Shown one piece after another: positions 5,620 through 6,729 of a stretch of 6,729 nt of DNA. The translations under genes were made by a program, and so were the position numbers. Origin of the DNA: a bacterium (GTDB taxonomy: Bacteria; UBA9089; CG2-30-40-21; SBAY01); assembly GCA_040757115.1 (NCBI GenBank), contig JBFLYA010000203.1, positions 1-6,729 of the forward strand, given 5' to 3'. Numbering within the stretch: position 1 is the stretch's first letter; each line of letters opens with the position of its first letter. The notes under the pieces are model-generated. The model saw only the letters and a list, made by a program, of their open reading frames with translations. It did no database searches and was not told the origin of the DNA.

Positions 5620-5648
5620 ATTTTAACAATTACCGCCAATCTTTTCAA
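5620..5648 (-). promoter_or_regulatory. Promoter of the second TA operon
   Basis: Minus strand: TTGAAA (5643-5648), 17-base spacer, TAAAAT (5620-5625). The start near 5613 would give a very short leader that begins almost at the AAGGAG site, so this promoter may be weak for translation. A second, longer transcript could come from the repeat promoter at 5988-6016. Confidence 0.5.
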
Positions 5649-5838
5649 TAAGTAACTATTCAGCCACAGATGGACACGGATGAAACACTGAAAATTCGCA
5701 ATCCGTGTCCGTTTTTCCGTATCCGTAATTAGGCTGAAGGGTTCTTCTCCTTCTAACTTTTATTTTCTATCCTTCTTGATTCTCTGCCAGTGGAGGAAAT
5801 TTCCACCCCCTAACCCCCGCCAGCGGGGGACAACCCGC

Positions 5839-5894
5839 CTCTGTCCTCTGCCTTCTGCTCTCTGCCCTCTGCCTTCTGCCTTTTGCCTTCTGTA
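5839..5894. repeat. Heptanucleotide tandem array, (C/T)TCTGCC x8
   Basis: Eight consecutive 7-base units: CTCTGTC, CTCTGCC, TTCTGCT, CTCTGCC, CTCTGCC, TTCTGCC, TTTTGCC, TTCTGTA. This resembles the heptamer short tandem repeats known from cyanobacteria and some other bacteria. Copy 1 of the host repeat keeps only a vestige (CCTTCTGTCCTCTC, about 2142-2155), so the array varies between copies. Confidence 0.75.
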
Positions 5895-5987
5895 TTTATC
5901 CGTGCTAATCCGTGTTAATCAGTGGCTGAATAGTTACAGATTTTTTAATAGGGACTCGATAGTTAGGTGATATAGGGTTTTGAGATA

Positions 5988-6016
5988 TATATACCATAGT
6001 GTTAAACAAATGTCAA
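5988..6016 (-). promoter_or_regulatory. Leftward promoter inside repeat copy 2
   Basis: Minus strand: TTGACA (6011-6016), 17-base spacer, TATATA (5988-5993). It faces the ribbon-helix-helix/DUF3368 operon, giving a leader of about 380 bases through the inverted-ended part of the repeat. Confidence 0.48.
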
Positions 6017-6036
6017 TAATTATTTTTTGAAAAATG

Positions 6037-6064
6037 TTGACATAAAATTGATTCAACTTATAAA
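6037..6064 (+). promoter_or_regulatory. Rightward promoter inside repeat copy 2
   Basis: Plus strand: TTGACA (6037-6042), 16-base spacer, TATAAA (6059-6064), identical to copy 1. No plus-strand gene follows; the downstream terminator-like hairpin of copy 1 is absent here. Confidence 0.45.
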
Positions 6065-6150
6065 CACGAACTTGATGCGTTGCTAACTCTAAATTTTCAG
6101 ACTCCTGAGTCTGTCAATAAACTTTTGCAGGAAATTTAATGTATAAATCT

Positions 6151-6262
6151 ACGAACTGGAGTTTCGTGAATTTTCTATGATTCTTTTCTTCTCTAATCTT
6201 TGCGTTCTTTGCGGTTAAAAAAGGATAAACCACAAAGAGCACAAAGTAGTAACGCAAAGGAC
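6151..6262. repeat. Hairpin and CACAAAG-type inverted repeats
   Basis: A small hairpin around ACGAAC/GTTTCGT (6151-6167) is followed by a larger inverted pair: 6198-6216 (CTTTGCGTTCTTTGCGGTT) and 6228-6246 (AACCACAAAGAGCACAAAG), complementary at 16 of 19 positions with an 11-base A-rich loop. The right arm continues with CGCAAAGGACACAAAGG units of about 9-10 bases. This is a very widespread type of intergenic repeat in environmental bacteria. The 60-odd-codon minus-strand frame over it is repeat-derived and not a gene. From 6263 to 6329 I see nothing else. Confidence 0.6.
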
Positions 6263-6329
6263 ACAAAGGGAAGAAAATAGGTGAAGCATTTTTTATCAAC
6301 TCAACTTCAAAGCTAAACTTTTGCGTTTT

Positions 6330-6506
6330 TTAGAGAGTTGTCAACACAGAATCAATAGATTTTCCGGTTTTGCCTTGTTGATAACTCCAGATTAAAAGCT
6401 CTTTGAAAAACAGTTGTCTGACCCAATTGCAAATTTCACCAATGGTTTTACGTTCTTTATTACCTTCAGATTGGAGATTTACTAGTACCGTGTTAGCTAA
6501 GTTCTT
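6330..6506 (-). other. Open stretch after the transposase remnant, unknown
   Basis: In the frame that continues past the transposase TGA (6507-6509) there are 58 open codons to TAA at 6330-6332. They read as plausible protein (IGEICNWVRQLFFKELLIWS, then YQQGKTGKSIDSVLTTL) but lack an ATG near the start, a ribosome site and any family I recognise. It could be the tail of a gene interrupted by the transposase, or chance. Confidence 0.25.
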
Positions 6507-6729
6507 TCACAGTTTAAGGGGTTTGCCATTATACGTCCATGCAAATGGATGAGCCCAAAAATTGTTCCAATGCATGATATATTCGAGTATTTTTACTTCA
6601 AGAGATCGTGTAAGGATTCAAAGATTCCTCGACGGAGCAATTTCCTTGAGAGGATACTTAGCCAAATTTCAATCTGGTTGAGCCATGAGCCATGTTTTGG
6701 GAGAAAGTGAAAGACAACACGTTTTGATT
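6507..6729 (-). pseudogene. IS630-family transposase, C-terminal remnant
   Basis: Entering from the right edge, the minus strand encodes [19 protein letters not shown] then [21 protein letters not shown], the characteristic C-terminal part of IS630-type DDE transposases; the E of NQIEIW is the third catalytic acid of the DDE/DDD triad. A single-base frameshift near 6596 (TTGAAGTAA, in frame a stop) moves the coding to [20 protein letters not shown] and TYNGKPLKL, ending at TGA 6507-6509, the usual end of the family. The gene is therefore broken as well as cut by the window edge. The first two catalytic aspartates would be outside the window. The IS end is not recognisable downstream. Confidence 0.82.

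Larger units (their letters stand above)
5652..6116. repeat. Composite repeat, copy 2, with inverted-ended 5' part
   Basis: The left end GTAACTATTCAGCCAC (5652-5667) and GTGGCTGAATAGTTAC (5922-5937) are perfect 16-bp inverted repeats bounding 286 bp. Conserved 3' DNA then runs to 6116. The right 224 bp (5893-6116) are about 98% identical to 2157-2379. The middle (about 5696-5892) differs completely from copy 1, and includes a heptamer tandem array. A 60-odd-codon plus-strand frame here encodes only repeat-derived LCPLPSA-type peptide and is not a gene. No target duplication is visible. Confidence 0.8.

Noticed and set aside
5776-5970. 64-codon plus-strand frame rich in LCPLPSA
   Set aside because: It is the heptamer array and inverted repeat read as protein; no initiation signal and no protein-like composition.
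6114-6299. 61-codon minus-strand frame (LTAKNAKIREEKNHRKFT)
   Set aside because: A typical spurious product of the ACCACAAAGAGCACAAAG intergenic repeat.

Overview
The window is AT-rich, repeat-laden accessory DNA. Every supported gene or gene remnant lies on the minus strand. It holds two intact small toxin-antitoxin (TA) operons, a third TA remnant (HicB) fused into a decayed surface-protein gene, one small protein I cannot place, an IS630-type transposase fragment at the right edge, and about 2.5 kb of non-coding DNA made almost entirely of dispersed, palindromic repeats. No rRNA, tRNA or housekeeping gene is present, so the host cannot be named. The low GC, strong AGGAGG-type ribosome sites, giant secreted proteins with DUF7619-like and FN3-like modules, and intergenic CAGCCACGGATG, ACCACAAAGAGCAC and CTCTGCC repeats suggest an uncultivated Gram-negative bacterium from a candidate phylum. 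That is inference only.

Layout: 1-122 short AT-rich repeats. 134-809 antitoxin plus PIN-domain toxin (VapBC-like) with a near-consensus promoter at 848-876. 885-1155 a 251-bp element with perfect 14-bp inverted ends flanked by 10-bp direct repeats. 1267-1532 a nested palindromic element. 1565-1972 a 135-residue unrecognised protein. 2035-2379 first copy of a composite repeat. 2440-4533 remains of a secreted multi-domain protein (LRAT/NlpC-like cysteine-hydrolase fold, DUF7619-like, FN3-like), broken by an in-frame TAG and two compensating frameshifts; its 5' part is a HicB antitoxin body joined in frame. 4530-4688 a signal-peptide leader of a beta-helix-type surface protein. 4711-4830 a hairpin cluster. 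4891-5600 ribbon-helix-helix antitoxin plus DUF3368 PIN-like toxin. 5652-6116 second copy of the composite repeat. 6151-6262 further hairpin repeats. 6330-6729 IS630 remnant and trailing open stretch.

The most interesting points are these. (1) The two composite repeat copies, about 3.7 kb apart and about 98% identical over 223 bp, each carry back-to-back near-consensus sigma-70 promoters, and each sits immediately upstream of a minus-strand gene or operon, so the repeat may be a mobile promoter cassette. (2) Three repeat elements with unrelated interiors end in the same motif, GTAAC(T/C)(G/A)TTC. (3) The region 2440-4688 looks like the scar of recombination between a hicAB locus and one or two giant surface-protein genes, now decaying.
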